DNA of 64,000 nt from contig CAVVNR010000001.1 in assembly GCA_963749715.1 (NCBI GenBank), forward strand, positions 62,001 to 126,000. Reading direction: 5' to 3'. Below the pieces are notes generated by a model. That model was not told the DNA's origin. It saw nothing but the letters and a program-made list of their open reading frames with translations, and searched no databases. Both the position numbers and the translations under genes were made by a program. The DNA is from Roseiarcus sp963749715. Its GTDB lineage: Bacteria; Pseudomonadota; Alphaproteobacteria; Rhizobiales; Beijerinckiaceae. Shown one piece after another: positions 8,849 to 22,492 of the stretch (the stretch's first letter is position 1; every line of letters starts with the position of its first letter).

Positions 8849-8950
8849 TGCGATCCTGTGATCCGTCGTCGCCGAATCGATCTTAAAGCAATTGTCGGGC
8901 CAGCGCACTCGGAGCTGACCGTCCGTGCCGGTTCCAAGTCCGCTCAAACC

Positions 8951-10231
8951 TCACTGCAACCACGGCGGAAGTGTGTCGAGAGCGATCAATTCCTCGTAGC
9001 TCAGCCGCGGCCGCACGACCGCGAATTGCGGGCCCTTGACCAGAACTTCCGGGATCAGGAGGCGGGAATTGTAGGTCCCTGCCTGCACCGCGCCGTAAGC
9101 GCCGGCGCTCATCACCGCGATCAGGTCGCCCGCCGCGACTTCCGGTAGGTCGCGGTCGAGCGCCAGATAGTCGCCGCTCTCGCAGATGGGGCCGACGACG
9201 TCGCTTGCGGCGAAACGCGGCGCGCCCGGCTTTGGTTCCCTCACCGGCAGAATGTCGTGATGCGCCTCGTAGAGCGTCGGGCGCACGAGATCGTTCATCG
9301 CCGCATCGACGATGACGAAGCGCTTGTTTTCGCCCTTCTTGAGGTAAATGACCGAGGCGACCAGAACTCCGGCGTTGCCGACGACAGCCCGGCCCGGCTC
9401 CAGCATCACCTTGCAGTCGAGCGCGGCGGTGTGGCGGGCGACGATCCTGGCGTAATCTTCCGGGAAGGGTGGCGGATCGTTGTCGGTCCGGTAGGGAATG
9501 CCCAAGCCGCCGCCGAGATCGATATGTTCGATCTGGTGCCCGTCAGCTCTCAGCGTGCGCACGACGTCGGCGAGCAGCGCAAACGCGTCATCGAGCGGCT
9601 TAAGGTCGGTGATCTGCGAGCCGATGTGCATGTCGACGCCGCGGATGCTCAGGCCCGGCAGGGTCCGCGCGTGCGCGTACACGCCGCGGGCGCGCGCGAT
9701 CGGCACGCCGAACTTGTTCGCCGACTTGCCGGTCGAGATCTTGGCGTGGGCTCCGGCGTCGATATCGGGATTGACCCGGATGGCGATCGGCGCAACGGCG
9801 CCGCGGCTGGTCGCCGCACGCGACAGCGCCTCGAGTTCCGGCTCCGATTCGACGTTGAAGCAGAAGATGTTTTCCTCGAGCGCGAGGTTCATCTCGCCCA
9901 GCGTCTTGCCGACGCCCGAAAAAATGATCCGCTCGGCTGGCACGCCCGCCGCCCGCGCCCGCCTCAATTCTCCCTCGCTGACGACGTCCATTCCCGCGCC
10001 AAGCCTCGCCAGCGTCGTCAACACCGCCTGGTTCGAATTGGCCTTCATCGCGTAGAAGACGTGCGCGTTTTGGCCGGCAAACGCGTTCCGGAACGCCTCG
10101 AAATGCTGCTCGATCGCCGCGTTCGAATAGCAATAGAAGGGCGTTCCGACGGCCTCGGCGATCGTCGCCAAAGCGACGTCCTCGGCGTGAAGAGCGCCGT
10201 CGCGATAGGAGAAGGGAGGCATGCGGTTCAT
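8951..10231 (-). CDS. lysA: diaminopimelate decarboxylase
   Basis: 426 residues, typical length. Decarboxylates meso-diaminopimelate to lysine with PLP. The PLP lysine is in VFYAMKANSNQAVL; other family marks are VDMHIGSQI, HIDLGGGLGIPY, VMLEPGRAVVGNAGVL, the second-subunit active-site Cys in GPICESGDYLA, and GAYGAVQAGTYNSR. The upstream LptM-like lipoprotein gene ends 3 bases before the lysA start, and the TIGR02302 gene follows, so the three likely form an operon reading leftwards. Confidence 0.95.
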   Translation of the reverse strand: MNRMPPFSYRDGALHAEDVALATIAEAVGTPFYCYSNAAIEQHFEAFRNAFAGQNAHVFYAMKANSNQAVLTTLARLGAGMDVVSEGELRRARAAGVPAERIIFSGVGKTLGEMNLALEENIFCFNVESEPELEALSRAATSRGAVAPIAIRVNPDIDAGAHAKISTGKSANKFGVPIARARGVYAHARTLPGLSIRGVDMHIGSQITDLKPLDDAFALLADVVRTLRADGHQIEHIDLGGGLGIPYRTDNDPPPFPEDYARIVARHTAALDCKVMLEPGRAVVGNAGVLVASVIYLKKGENKRFVIVDAAMNDLVRPTLYEAHHDILPVREPKPGAPRFAASDVVGPICESGDYLALDRDLPEVAAGDLIAVMSAGAYGAVQAGTYNSRLLIPEVLVKGPQFAVVRPRLSYEELIALDTLPPWLQ

Positions 10232-10234
10232 GGA

Positions 10235-10477
10235 CTATTTCAGCATGAAATCGAGGAAGAACGGCTGCTTCGGCGCGGTGACCGGCGGGATCGAAGGCTT
10301 GCTGATGGAACCCATATTCGTCGGGTTCGAGCTGGCCGGCTTGGGCGGCGCGTTGGGGTCGGGCGGAGGCTCGAGAGGGCCAAATCGGCCGCAAGCCGCA
10401 ACGACAAGCGTCATCAGGACGGCAAGCGCCGGGAGGCGCGCGCGTCCGGCGAAAAGGTACGAATATGCAGTGCCCAC
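10235..10477 (-). CDS. lptM: LptM-like small lipoprotein
   Basis: 80 residues. A short N-terminus, a hydrophobic stretch and the lipobox LVVAACGRFGPLEPPP; the acceptor Cys is followed by GxxGPLxxP, the signature of the YifL/LptM family that helps LptD mature in the outer membrane. The remainder is a Pro/Asn-rich tail. In enterobacteria yifL also precedes the dap/lys genes, matching its position just before lysA here (3-base gap). The symbol is assigned by motif and synteny, not by full-length homology. Confidence 0.75.
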   Translation of the reverse strand: MGTAYSYLFAGRARLPALAVLMTLVVAACGRFGPLEPPPDPNAPPKPASSNPTNMGSISKPSIPPVTAPKQPFFLDFMLK

Positions 10478-10760
10478 GAGCGACTCCGGATGGTCGGCGC
10501 ACTATACAGAAAAGGCGGACTGAGGCGAGGTCGCGGGTTCGGCGCGTTTGAAGCGTCAGCGTGGCGTTCGTTTGGCCTAGCCGCAGGCGCGGCTCGGATG
10601 AACGGCGTCGACTGATCTTGGCGATCGAGGATAACGGCCGCGCAAGCTCTTGAAATGAAATGAAACACGGCCCAGTGACAGAGTGCGTTCCGCCCGAGAC
10701 CGGGCAACTTCATCGCCCGCTCCCCTTGCGCCTCGCCGCACCATGGTCCACATAGCTGCC

Positions 10761-10854
10761 GGGAGGTTGGCGAAGGACGTACCGCTCGCCAACCGGGTCA
10801 GGTCCGGAAGGAAGCAGCCCTAACGAGACAGGGCGGGTCTTTGTCCAACCTCCC
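10761..10854 (+). ncRNA. ffs: signal recognition particle RNA (small bacterial type)
   Basis: GGGAGGTTGG (10761-10770) pairs perfectly with CCAACCTCCC (10845-10854), and the apical domain contains the invariant symmetric and tetraloop region GGTCAGGTCCGGAAGGAAGCAGCCC. This is the 4.5S/SRP RNA that binds Ffh. It sits 127 bases before dnaX, the usual alphaproteobacterial order. Ends were set from the closing stem and may differ by a few bases. Confidence 0.95.
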
Positions 10855-10981
10855 ACTCATGCGCGCTGTCGTCCGACGCGGAGGGCGTGAGCCAAGGCGG
10901 GTTCGCCTTTGCGCAACGCGGCCTTCGAGCGAAACTTGAGATGCTCCGATATCGACACTTTGCCGGCGACGGAGGCGGTCG

Positions 10982-12755
10982 TTGAGCGATTCGCTGTTCC
11001 CGGTCGCCGATGCTGCGGCCCCGCCGCTGGCTGCTCCCTATCGGGTGCTGGCGCGAAAATACCGACCGATGCGATTCGACGATCTCGTCGGACAGGAGCC
11101 GATGGTGCGCACGCTCGCGAATTCCTTCGCCGCCGACCGCATCCACCAAGCCTACATTCTGACTGGCGTGCGCGGCGTCGGCAAAACGACGACGGCTCGC
11201 ATTCTGGCCCGGGCGTTCAACTATTCGCTGCCGGGCAAGATCGACCAGCCGAGCATCGACATGCCCGAGCTGGGCGTCCACTGCCGGGCGATCATGGAGT
11301 TGCGCCACGTCGACGTGATCGAGATGGACGCGGCGTCCCATACCGGCATCGACGACGTGCGCGAGATCATCGAGAATGCCCGCTATCGCCCGGTCTCGGC
11401 GCGCACCAAGGTCTACATCGTTGACGAAGTGCACATGCTCTCGAAGCAGGCCTTCAATGGCCTGTTGAAGACGCTTGAAGAGCCTCCCGAGCATGTCAAG
11501 TTTCTGTTCGCCACCACCGAGATCGAAAAGGTGCCGGTCACCGTGCGCTCGCGCTGCATCCGGTTCGATTTGCGGCGTATCGAGTCTGGGCCGAATGATC
11601 GCCCATTTGGCTAAGATCTGCGCCGCCGAGGGCGTCGCGGCTGAGCCTGAGGCGCTGGCGCTGATCGCCCGTGTGGCTGAAGGCTCGTTGCGCGATGCGC
11701 TGTCATTGCTCGACCAGGGAATTGCGCACGGCGGTCAAGTGGGGGTTGGGGCGCAAGCCGTTCGCGACATGCTCGGCCTCGCGGACCGGAGCGATGTCAT
11801 CGCCCTCTTCGAGCGGGTGATGAAGGGGGAGGTCGCCGAAGCGCTTGCGCTCGCGCGCGCGCTCCATCAGGCCGGCGCCGACGCCGCCGACATCCTCATC
11901 GAGTTGGCCGAGTTCTGCCATTTCGTCACCCGCGGGAAGATCGCGCCCGCTGCGGCCGAGGATCCGACGGTAAGCGAGATCGAGCGTCAGCGCGGCCGCG
12001 AGCTTGCCGACCGGCTGACGCTCGGGGTCCTGACGCGCGCCTGGCAAATTCTGCTCAAAGGCGTGGAGGACGTGAGGGATTCGCCCCGCCCGCTGGCGTC
12101 GGCCGAGATGGCGCTGATCCGTCTCGCCTACGCCTCCGACCTGCCCACGCCCGATGAGGCGCTTCGCAAGCTCGGCCAGGCGGCCGACCGCCCCCGCCAC
12201 GCGCCGTCGCTTCCGCCAGCAGGCGGAGGTCCGCGCGCCTCGATGCGGCTCGCGGCGGACGACCCCGCTCCGGCCGAGCTCGCGCCTCCCCGTTCGCCGC
12301 CCGCCGCAGCCCCTCGGCTAGCGCGTTTCGAGGATGCTGTTGCGCTGGCGCGCGCCAAGCGCGACATTCAACTTGTCGAGTCGCTCGAGCGGGAGGTGCG
12401 GCTCGCGCGCTTCGAACAGGGCAGCATCGCCTTCACCCCGGTCGAAGGCGCAGCGTCCGGACTCGCGCAAACGCTTGCGCGGCGATTGCAGGAATGGACC
12501 GGCGAGCGCTGGATGGTGGCGCTGGTTCCAGGGTCGGTTGCGCCGACCTTACGCGAGGCGGCGGAAATGCGCGAGGCCGAGCAAGCGACCGGAGCGGCGT
12601 CGCATCCGCTGGTGCGCAAGGTTCTCGACCGATTTAAGGGGGCCCGCATCGTCGACGTGCGGCGTCCGGAGGCCGCGTCGCCCCCGTCGGCGCGCCCGGC
12701 CGACGACGAGGTCGGCTACCCCGATTCCGGCGCCAACGCCGCTGACGACGGCTGA
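10982..12755 (+). pseudogene. dnaX: DNA polymerase III gamma/tau subunit, frameshifted once
   Basis: Clamp-loader ATPase. First frame: YRVLARKYRPMRFDDLVGQE, Walker A GVRGVGKTTTARIL, DAASHTGIDDVREI, Walker B VYIVDEVHML and sensor-1 FLFATTEIEKVP through SRCIRFDLRRIE. The frame then shifts by one extra base at about 11585 and continues GRMIAHLAKICAAEGV...EGSLRDALSLLDQGIAHGG to a C-terminal tau-like domain ending at 12755 (about 590 residues). The shift is at codon about 202, far from where E. coli makes gamma (codon about 430), and there is no A-rich slippery site. Because dnaX is essential, a sequencing insertion is likely. Start is TTG at 10982 with GGAGG 7 bases upstream. Followed by ebfC and recR. 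Confidence 0.9.
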
Positions 12756-12772
12756 GAAGGAGATCGCCCGCC

Positions 12773-13093
12773 ATGGATATCATGGGCATGATGAAAAAGG
12801 CGCAGGCCGTTCAGGCCAAGCTTCAGGAGGCGCAGGAGGAACTAGGGCGTCTCGAAGTCGAAGGCCGGGCCGGCGGCGGGATGGTGAGCCTCACCCTCAC
12901 CGCCAAGGGCGAACTCAAGGGCGTGCGCATCGACGCTTCGCTGTTGACGCCGGCTGACAAGGAGATGCTCGAGGATCTGATCGTCGCCGCATTCGCCGAC
13001 GGCAAGGCCAAGGCCGATCGCGCGGCGGCCGAGAAGATGCAATCGCTGACCGCCGGCCTCCCCTTGCCGCCGGGCATGAAGCTGCCGTTCTAG
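12773..13093 (+). CDS. ebfC: YbaB/EbfC nucleoid-associated protein
   Basis: 106 residues, complete. Small dimeric DNA-binding protein. Family pattern is clear: MDIMGMMKKAQAVQAKLQEA at the N-terminus, then VEGRAGGGMVSLTLTAKGEL and LEDLIVAAFADGKAKAD, ending LPLPPGMKLPF. It lies 17 bases after dnaX and 7 bases before recR, the canonical dnaX-ybaB-recR order, so the trio is very probably one transcript. Confidence 0.95.
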   Translation: MDIMGMMKKAQAVQAKLQEAQEELGRLEVEGRAGGGMVSLTLTAKGELKGVRIDASLLTPADKEMLEDLIVAAFADGKAKADRAAAEKMQSLTAGLPLPPGMKLPF

Positions 13094-13100
13094 AGGCGGG

Positions 13101-13706
13101 ATGCCGACCAACGTCGCCGGACCGGAAATCGAACGTCTCGTCCAGCTTCTTGCGCGCTTGCCGGGATTGGGGCCGCGTTCCGCGCGCCGCGTCGCGCTCC
13201 ACCTGATCCGCAAGCGCGAGACGCTGCTCGCGCCGCTCGCCGAGGCCTTGCGCGTCGCGCAGGAGCGGATCGTGACCTGTTCGATCTGCGGCAATGTCGA
13301 CACCCGCGACCCCTGCACCATCTGCGCCGATGACCGGCGCGATGCGACGATGCTGGTGGCCGTCGAGTCGGTTGGCGATCTTTGGGCGCTGGAGCGAGCC
13401 GGCGCCACCCGGGCGCGTTATCATGTTCTCGGCGGCGCCCTTTCGCCGCTCGATGGCGTCGGCCCCGCCGATCTCAATTTGGCGGCGCTGGTGGCGCGCA
13501 TCGCCAAAGGCGAGGTCGGCGAATTGATCCTTGCGGTCAACGCCACCGTCGAAGGCCAAACGACCGCCCATTACATCATCGATCTCGTTGCCGATTATCC
13601 GGTGAAGGTGACTAGGCTCGCCCACGGCGTGCCGGTCGGCGGCGAGCTTGACTACCTCGATGACGGCACGCTGGCGGCGGCGATGCGCCAGCGCACGGCG
13701 TTTTGA
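13101..13706 (+). CDS. recR: recombination protein RecR
   Basis: 201 residues, complete. Works with RecF/RecO to load RecA at gaps. Visible in order: helix-hairpin-helix (LLARLPGLGPRSARRVALHL), four-cysteine zinc finger (CSICGNVDTRDPCTIC), and the Toprim domain (MLVAVESVGDLWALERAG, ...LILAVNATVEGQTTAHYI) ending in the Walker-B-like VTRLAHGVPVGGELDYLDDG. Start at ATG 13101 with AGAGGCGGG directly upstream. Confidence 0.96.
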   Translation: MPTNVAGPEIERLVQLLARLPGLGPRSARRVALHLIRKRETLLAPLAEALRVAQERIVTCSICGNVDTRDPCTICADDRRDATMLVAVESVGDLWALERAGATRARYHVLGGALSPLDGVGPADLNLAALVARIAKGEVGELILAVNATVEGQTTAHYIIDLVADYPVKVTRLAHGVPVGGELDYLDDGTLAAAMRQRTAF

Positions 13707-13801
13707 CGATCAACGGCGGGAAACCGGCCCCCTATCGAAGCTGAGGCCGAGCGCTTAGATTTACGGAAAAGCGCCGTCCCCTTGCGAAAGGCCATCGTCC
13801 G

Positions 13802-15236
13802 ATGCCGTCCGCCAAAACCGCCTCGCGATTGTTCGTCCCGCCTTTTCCGCCCCGGGCAGACAAGCCGCGCGGCGCGTTGTCGACGATCCTCACTCTACGG
13901 CGCAATCCGCTGGAAATCTGGGGCAAGAGCGCCTTCGAACAGCCGTTCTGGGTCGGCCGCTCGGCGTTCGGGCTGCGCGCCATGGCGCACGATCCTGCAG
14001 CGGTGCGTCACGTCCTCCTCGACAACGCCGCCAACTACCGCAAGGACAAGCTGCAGCTCCGGATCCTGAGCCCCGGACTTGGCGACGGGCTTCTGACGGC
14101 TGACGGTGAGGCCTGGCGGATCCAGCGGCGGGCGCTCGCGTCCTTGTTCTCGCCGCGCGAGGTCGCCGGCTTCGCGAGCGCGATGCAGAGGGTCGCGGCC
14201 GAAGCAGTCGCCCGACTCGAGCGCCGGCGAGAAGGGGCGGTGGCCAATGTCGGCGAGCTCATGGCCCGCATCACCCTTGAAGTGCTGGAGCAGACGCTAT
14301 TTTCGCACGGGCTCGGAAGAGAGCCGAGCGATTTCGCGCGCGCCGTGACGCGGTATATCGACACTTTCGGTCGAACTCGATCCGCTCGACCTCTTGGGCG
14401 CGCCCGAATTTTTGCCGCGCATCGGCCGATTGCGCGGGCGCGCGACGCTGAAATTCTTCGACGAGGCGGTCGACGCTATAGTCAAGCGCCGGCGCGCGCT
14501 CATCGCTGAGGGCGCTGAGCCGCCGCGCGACCTCCTGACCCTGCTGCTCGCGGCGCGCGATCCGGAGACCGGGCGCGGGCTTGCCGAAGACAGCATCCGC
14601 GCCAATATCGCGACTTTCATCAACGCGGGCCACGAGACGACGGCGAACGCTCTGACCTGGACGCTCTACCTGCTCTCGCGGTCCCCTGAGTGGCGGGAGC
14701 GTGCGGAAGCCGAGGCAGGCCGGGCCCTCGATCCTGGCCGTCCCGCGTCGCTCGAGGATTGTTCCGAGCTCCGCGCCGTCTTGGAAGAGGCTTTGCGTCT
14801 CTATCCGCCGGTCGCTCTTCTCAGCCGGGAAGCGATCGCCGACGACCATATCGCCGGCCAGCGCGTGCCGGCCGGCACGATTGTGCTGATCTCGCCTTAC
14901 GTGCTCCATCGCCATCGTGGTCTGTGGGACGAGCCCGACGCCTTCGATCCTTCCCGTTTTCTCGGCGAGCGACGGGAGCGGATCGACCGTTTCGCCTACA
15001 TTCCATTCGGCGCTGGGCCGAGGGTGTGCATCGGCATGGCTTTCTCGATGCAAGAGGGGATCATTCTGCTCGCGAACCTGCTGCGGGCCTTTCGCTTCGA
15101 TCTGGTCGAAGGCCAGGCCGTGATGCCCCAGCAGCGCCTGACGCTGCGGCCGCGGGGCGGCCTGAAAATGCACGTCAAACGTCGCGACGGCACAAAGAAA
15201 TCCACAACCGAGAATTTCTTTATGAATGTCCGTTGA
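13802..15236 (+). pseudogene. cytochrome P450, frameshifted once
   Basis: Soluble haem monooxygenase. First frame covers the N-terminal half (DGLLTADGEAWRIQRRAL, C-helix W/R haem contacts). One extra base at 14371/14372 breaks it after RYIDTFG; the next frame continues ELDPLDLLGAPEFLPR and carries the I-helix oxygen-activation motif INAGHETTANAL, the ExxR in EEALRLYPP, and the Cys loop PFGAGPRVCIG. With the base removed the protein has about 477 residues. No redox partner gene is adjacent. Its TGA stop (15234-15236) lies inside the -35 box of the rRNA promoter. No in-frame decay other than the single base is seen, so a sequencing error is plausible. Confidence 0.88.
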
Positions 15237-15261
15237 CAGAAACTTCACCGAGGCCTATATG
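15233..15261 (+). promoter_or_regulatory. sigma-70 promoter of the rRNA operon
   Basis: Consensus -35 TTGACA at 15233-15238 and -10 at 15255-15261 (CTATATG; TATATG after a 17-base spacer or CTATAT after 16). It is the only near-consensus pair in the region before the 16S gene, about 520 bases upstream, and its -35 contains the stop codon of the preceding P450 gene. Confidence 0.75.
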
Positions 15262-15777
15262 CGCCTCTCCCAACGGTTTGGCGCCCTTTCAGAGCGACCG
15301 GGCGACGGGTTTCGGGACTTTCCGAGCGCACTCCTCCCTGCTGAGAGGCGGGGGCGGAGAGTTTTCGGTCGTTCCGGTCGCGCGAAAGCGCGGCGAGATT
15401 GGAAATTCAAGCTCAGGCCGAGCTTTGGCGGCGGGTCGCTGCACAGTTTGGTTTTTGCTTGTGGAGCTTCCGGCTCCTTGCTGTTTGACAATTGCATCGG
15501 AAGGAAGAGAGACGTGGGCGGCGGGGTCCTTGCGGGACGTTGGTCGTTGGGTCGGGTCCTTGGCGTGAGCTGAGGGTCCTGATTTGGCGATTTGGGTCCG
15601 AAGAGACAACTGACGGTCACGTTTCAAAAATTCATCGCGCTTCAAGAGAGAGCGTGCCGGACCGTCGTGAGGCGGGCAGGCCCGCGGACTTTTTTGAGGC
15701 GGATGTGTTTGGAACTCGTCAAGAATGCAATGTCCCTTGAGGACATTGAAGTGACCAGTCGGGACCAGATCTCAGTT
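15262..15777 (+). other. rRNA leader with boxB-like hairpin and boxA
   Basis: Untranslated leader of about 515 bases. GGAGC (15463-15467) and GCTCC (15472-15476) form a small hairpin, and 3 bases later TGCTGTTTGACA (15479-15490) closely matches the boxA antitermination element (TGCTCTTTAACA). The order boxB then boxA is that of rRNA antiterminators, so NusB/NusE loading is expected here. The part between 15262 and 15460 shows no convincing gene. Confidence 0.6.
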
Positions 15778-17265
<1,488 letters not shown>

Positions 17266-17466
17266 GGATTCGGACACATCAACCGAGAGGACTTGGGCTT
17301 GCCCTGGTCCTTTACGGTTTGTCGTCCGGCTCAGAATCAAGCGGCCAGTCAGGCCGCATTTTGCGGGACCGCGCCGCCTTCGTCTCTCTTTCTGATAAGG
17401 ATATGGAAGACTTGCGTTTGACCGGCTTTAAGGGCTTTAGCGGGCGCGGGACTTCTTCTTTCGACC

Positions 17467-17543
17467 GGGCTTGTAGCTCAGTTGGTTAGAGCGCGCGCTT
17501 GATAAGCGTGAGGTCGGAGGTTCAAGTCCTCCCAGGCCCACCA
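17467..17543 (+). tRNA. tRNA-Ile (GAT)
   Basis: 77 bases in the 16S-23S spacer. Acceptor GGGCTTG pairs with CAGGCCC, D-loop AGCTCAGTTGGTTAGAGC, anticodon GAT at 17501-17503 in CTTGATAAG, T-arm GGAGGTTCAAGTCCTCC, encoded CCA. Confidence 0.98.
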
Positions 17544-17577
17544 CGACTGGCCTTTGGCCGCCGGCGGGTCTTGAAAC

Positions 17578-17653
17578 GGGGCCATAGCTCAGTTGGGAGA
17601 GCGCGTGCTTTGCAAGCATGAGGTCGTCGGTTCGATCCCGTCTGGCTCCACCA
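17578..17653 (+). tRNA. tRNA-Ala (TGC)
   Basis: 76 bases, 34 bases after tRNA-Ile. Acceptor GGGGCCA pairs with TGGCTCC (one G-T), anticodon TGC at 17611-17613 in CTTTGCAAG, T-loop GGTTCGATCCC, encoded CCA. Confidence 0.98.
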
Positions 17654-18084
17654 AGGTCTTGGCTTTGAAGGCTTGACGGAGGGTTGAGCAAGACCGGCGA
17701 CCGCGGTGCGCCGGTATCCTTCCGATGCGATTTGAACAGGTTTCGTTGTCGAGGCGCTTGGCGCTTCGGGAGCGTTGAAGGGAGGCGCGCCAGGAATGCC
17801 GGCGGGTCTTTCGATTATCTGACATTGTGAAGAGGAAGCGCATTCGGTCGAGGGCCGGATGAGGCGAGGCGTAACTGCCGACGGGTTCGTGAGAGCCCGG
17901 AGGCCGAAAACGCTCGCGTCGTCATCTTGCCCTTTGAGCAACCAGTCGTGGATTTGGAGCCTGACCGCTCAGATTCCCGGGTGCGCTTGAAGCAAAACTG
18001 GTCTTTTCAAGCCAGGGAGCGCGTTTGCTCGATCGAGCCGAATCGATCGAACAAATGAAGACGCGCGCCTTGGCGATGAGAGCA
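17654..18084 (+). other. spacer between tRNA-Ala and 23S
   Basis: 431 bases of transcribed spacer. Contains ATTATCTGACATTGTGAAGAGG (17814-17835), resembling a second boxA-like region, and the 5' strand likely to pair with sequence after the 23S gene (GCGATGAGAGCAATCAAG with CTTGATTGCTCTCGTCGC) for RNase III processing. No gene seen. Confidence 0.55.
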
Positions 18085-20967
<2,883 letters not shown>

Positions 20968-21128
20968 TCTCGTCGCCAAGGCGCGAGACTATTTCAAAGC
21001 GCAGAGCGCTTTGAACGAGGCCGCGCATGAGCGCGGTCGAGCGGTCGCCCTGCGCGTCCTTCAGGGATGCGCCAGCGCAACCGCTTTGAAAACACGAAAA
21101 GCCAGTTTTGCTTCATCCGTTCTTTGCC

Positions 21129-21246
21129 GGCCTGGTGGCCTTTGCAAGGTGATAAGACCCGATCCCATCCCGAACTCGGCCGTCAAACGCCTTAGCGCCG
21201 ATGGTACTCTGTCTCAAGACATGGGAGAGTAGGTCGTCGCCAGGCC
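21129..21246 (+). rRNA. rrf: 5S ribosomal RNA
   Basis: About 118 bases. Terminal stem GGCCTGG (21129-21135) / CCAGGCC (21240-21246); conserved GATCCCATCCCGAACTCGGCCGTCAAAC and GCGCCGATGGTACT. A 12-bp stem flanks it directly (21116-21127 with 21248-21259). Confidence 0.96.
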
Positions 21247-21322
21247 TGCAAAGAACGGAAAATATTCCTCTTCACAAAAAAAGGCGTTTGGCTCGGTCGG
21301 CCGCGCGCCTGACATTCACTGA

Positions 21323-21399
<77 letters not shown>

Positions 21400-21496
21400 A
21401 CTTCAAACGGTCGTCTGCCGGCGTCGTGCGAACGGGGTATCTGTCGTCCGTGGCCGACGGCCGACGGGCGCGGTCCCTCGTCGACTCCGCTTTCCC

Positions 21497-21944
21497 CTAG
21501 ATGTGATACATCAGCGCCAATTCGTCGCCGGGGGAGGGCGCCCGCATTTCGGCGAGGGTGCGACGATCGAGCACGCTCGCAATCGCGTCGCGCGCGGCGA
21601 CCATGATCAGCCGGACCGGGCAGGACTTGAGGTCGCCGCAATCGTCGCAGGGTCGATACGCCGTGACCGAAGCGCAGGCGATCGGAGCTAAGGGACCATC
21701 GAGGGCGCGCACGATCGCGCCAATTGATCTCATGCGCGGGACGGGCGAGCGCGTAGCCGCCGCCTTTGCCCTTCTTCGAATAAATGAGGCCAGCGTGACG
21801 CAACTCGGTCAGGATGTGATCGAGGAACTTTTTTGAAATCGAATTGGTTTCGGCGATATCCGCGGCCTGGGCCAGCGCGTCAGGGGCAAGTCCGGCGAGA
21901 TGCACCATGGCTTTGAGGCCGTATTTTCCCTTCTTGGTGAGCAC
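21497..21944 (-). pseudogene. Rrf2-family regulator with Fe-S cysteines, frameshifted once
   Basis: N-terminal winged helix (KGKYGLKAMVHLAGLAPDAL, SKKFLDHILTELRHAGLI, wing YSKKGKGGGYALARPAHEI), then one extra base in the AATT at 21722-21725, then IGAIVRALDGPLAPIACASVTAYRPCDDC...SCPVRL with the three-to-four cysteine cluster typical of [Fe-S]-sensing Rrf2 proteins. Restored length about 148 residues, as usual. The start is GTG at 21944. It is transcribed towards the rRNA operon and away from the ABC binding-protein gene, so it could control that divergent gene. A sequencing insertion is likely because both halves are otherwise clean. Confidence 0.82.
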
Positions 21945-22157
21945 GGGATGGGTCCTTGAGACATGGCGGCGGGGCGGAGCCCGCGGCGCGGACGCATCCG
22001 GGCTCTCGCGCGCTAGGAGAACGCCTTATGGCCAAAAGTCTAGAGGCATGACGGGTCCAAAGGGAATCAGCGGACCCGGGACTCAAATTGAACCCCGGGC
22101 GCGCGAGCTTCCAACCGTCTGACATATGGCCCGCGATATGCGAATCTGAAAAATCTC

Positions 22158-22202
22158 TTGCGATTATCGGAATTTGTGCTATGCTCTCCGCATTATCAGA
22201 AT
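22158..22202 (+). promoter_or_regulatory. candidate promoter with direct repeats
   Basis: TTGCGA (22158-22163), 16 bases, TATGCT (22180-22185) resembles a sigma-70 promoter reading towards the ABC binding-protein gene. Two near-identical words, GATTATCGGAAT (22162-22173) and CATTATCAGAAT (22191-22202), straddle the -10 and could be a regulator site. Nothing else is supportable in 21945-22157. Confidence 0.35.
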
Positions 22203-22277
22203 CAACCCGCGTCCGGCGCGACGCCCGGGGCGAGGAGAAAGGAAGAGAATCTTTCTAATTTTTTCGTTTTTTCCGCC

Positions 22278-22364
22278 GCAACCCATTGAAAAGCCGGTAT
22301 TCGGACGAATGAAACCAAACAAATCCAAGCAATTTGATTTGGGTTTGCTTGGTTTTGCCTGGCG
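22278..22364 (+). repeat. dispersed intergenic repeat, copy A
   Basis: Aligns without gaps to copy B (32859-32945, opposite strand): 56 of the first 80 bases identical, including GCAACCCATT at the head and GGACGAAT. The second half is an imperfect inverted repeat: AAACCAAACAAATCCAA against TTGGGTTTGCTTGGTTT gives 15 Watson-Crick pairs of 17 plus one G-T. Not coding. Confidence 0.65.
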
Positions 22365-22492
22365 CTGCCGCCGAGCCGAGCCCGTTTCGTCTCTGCCCTC
22401 GCTGACTTGCCTCGCTGGGCGCGACGCGCCAAACTTGATCAAACACGAGCCTGAAAAAGGCCGACAGGGAAACGCACCGCAAGGAGCGTCAA

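Noticed and set aside
9257..10615. Plus-strand frame opposite lysA
   Set aside because: Antisense shadow; lysA has every active-site motif.
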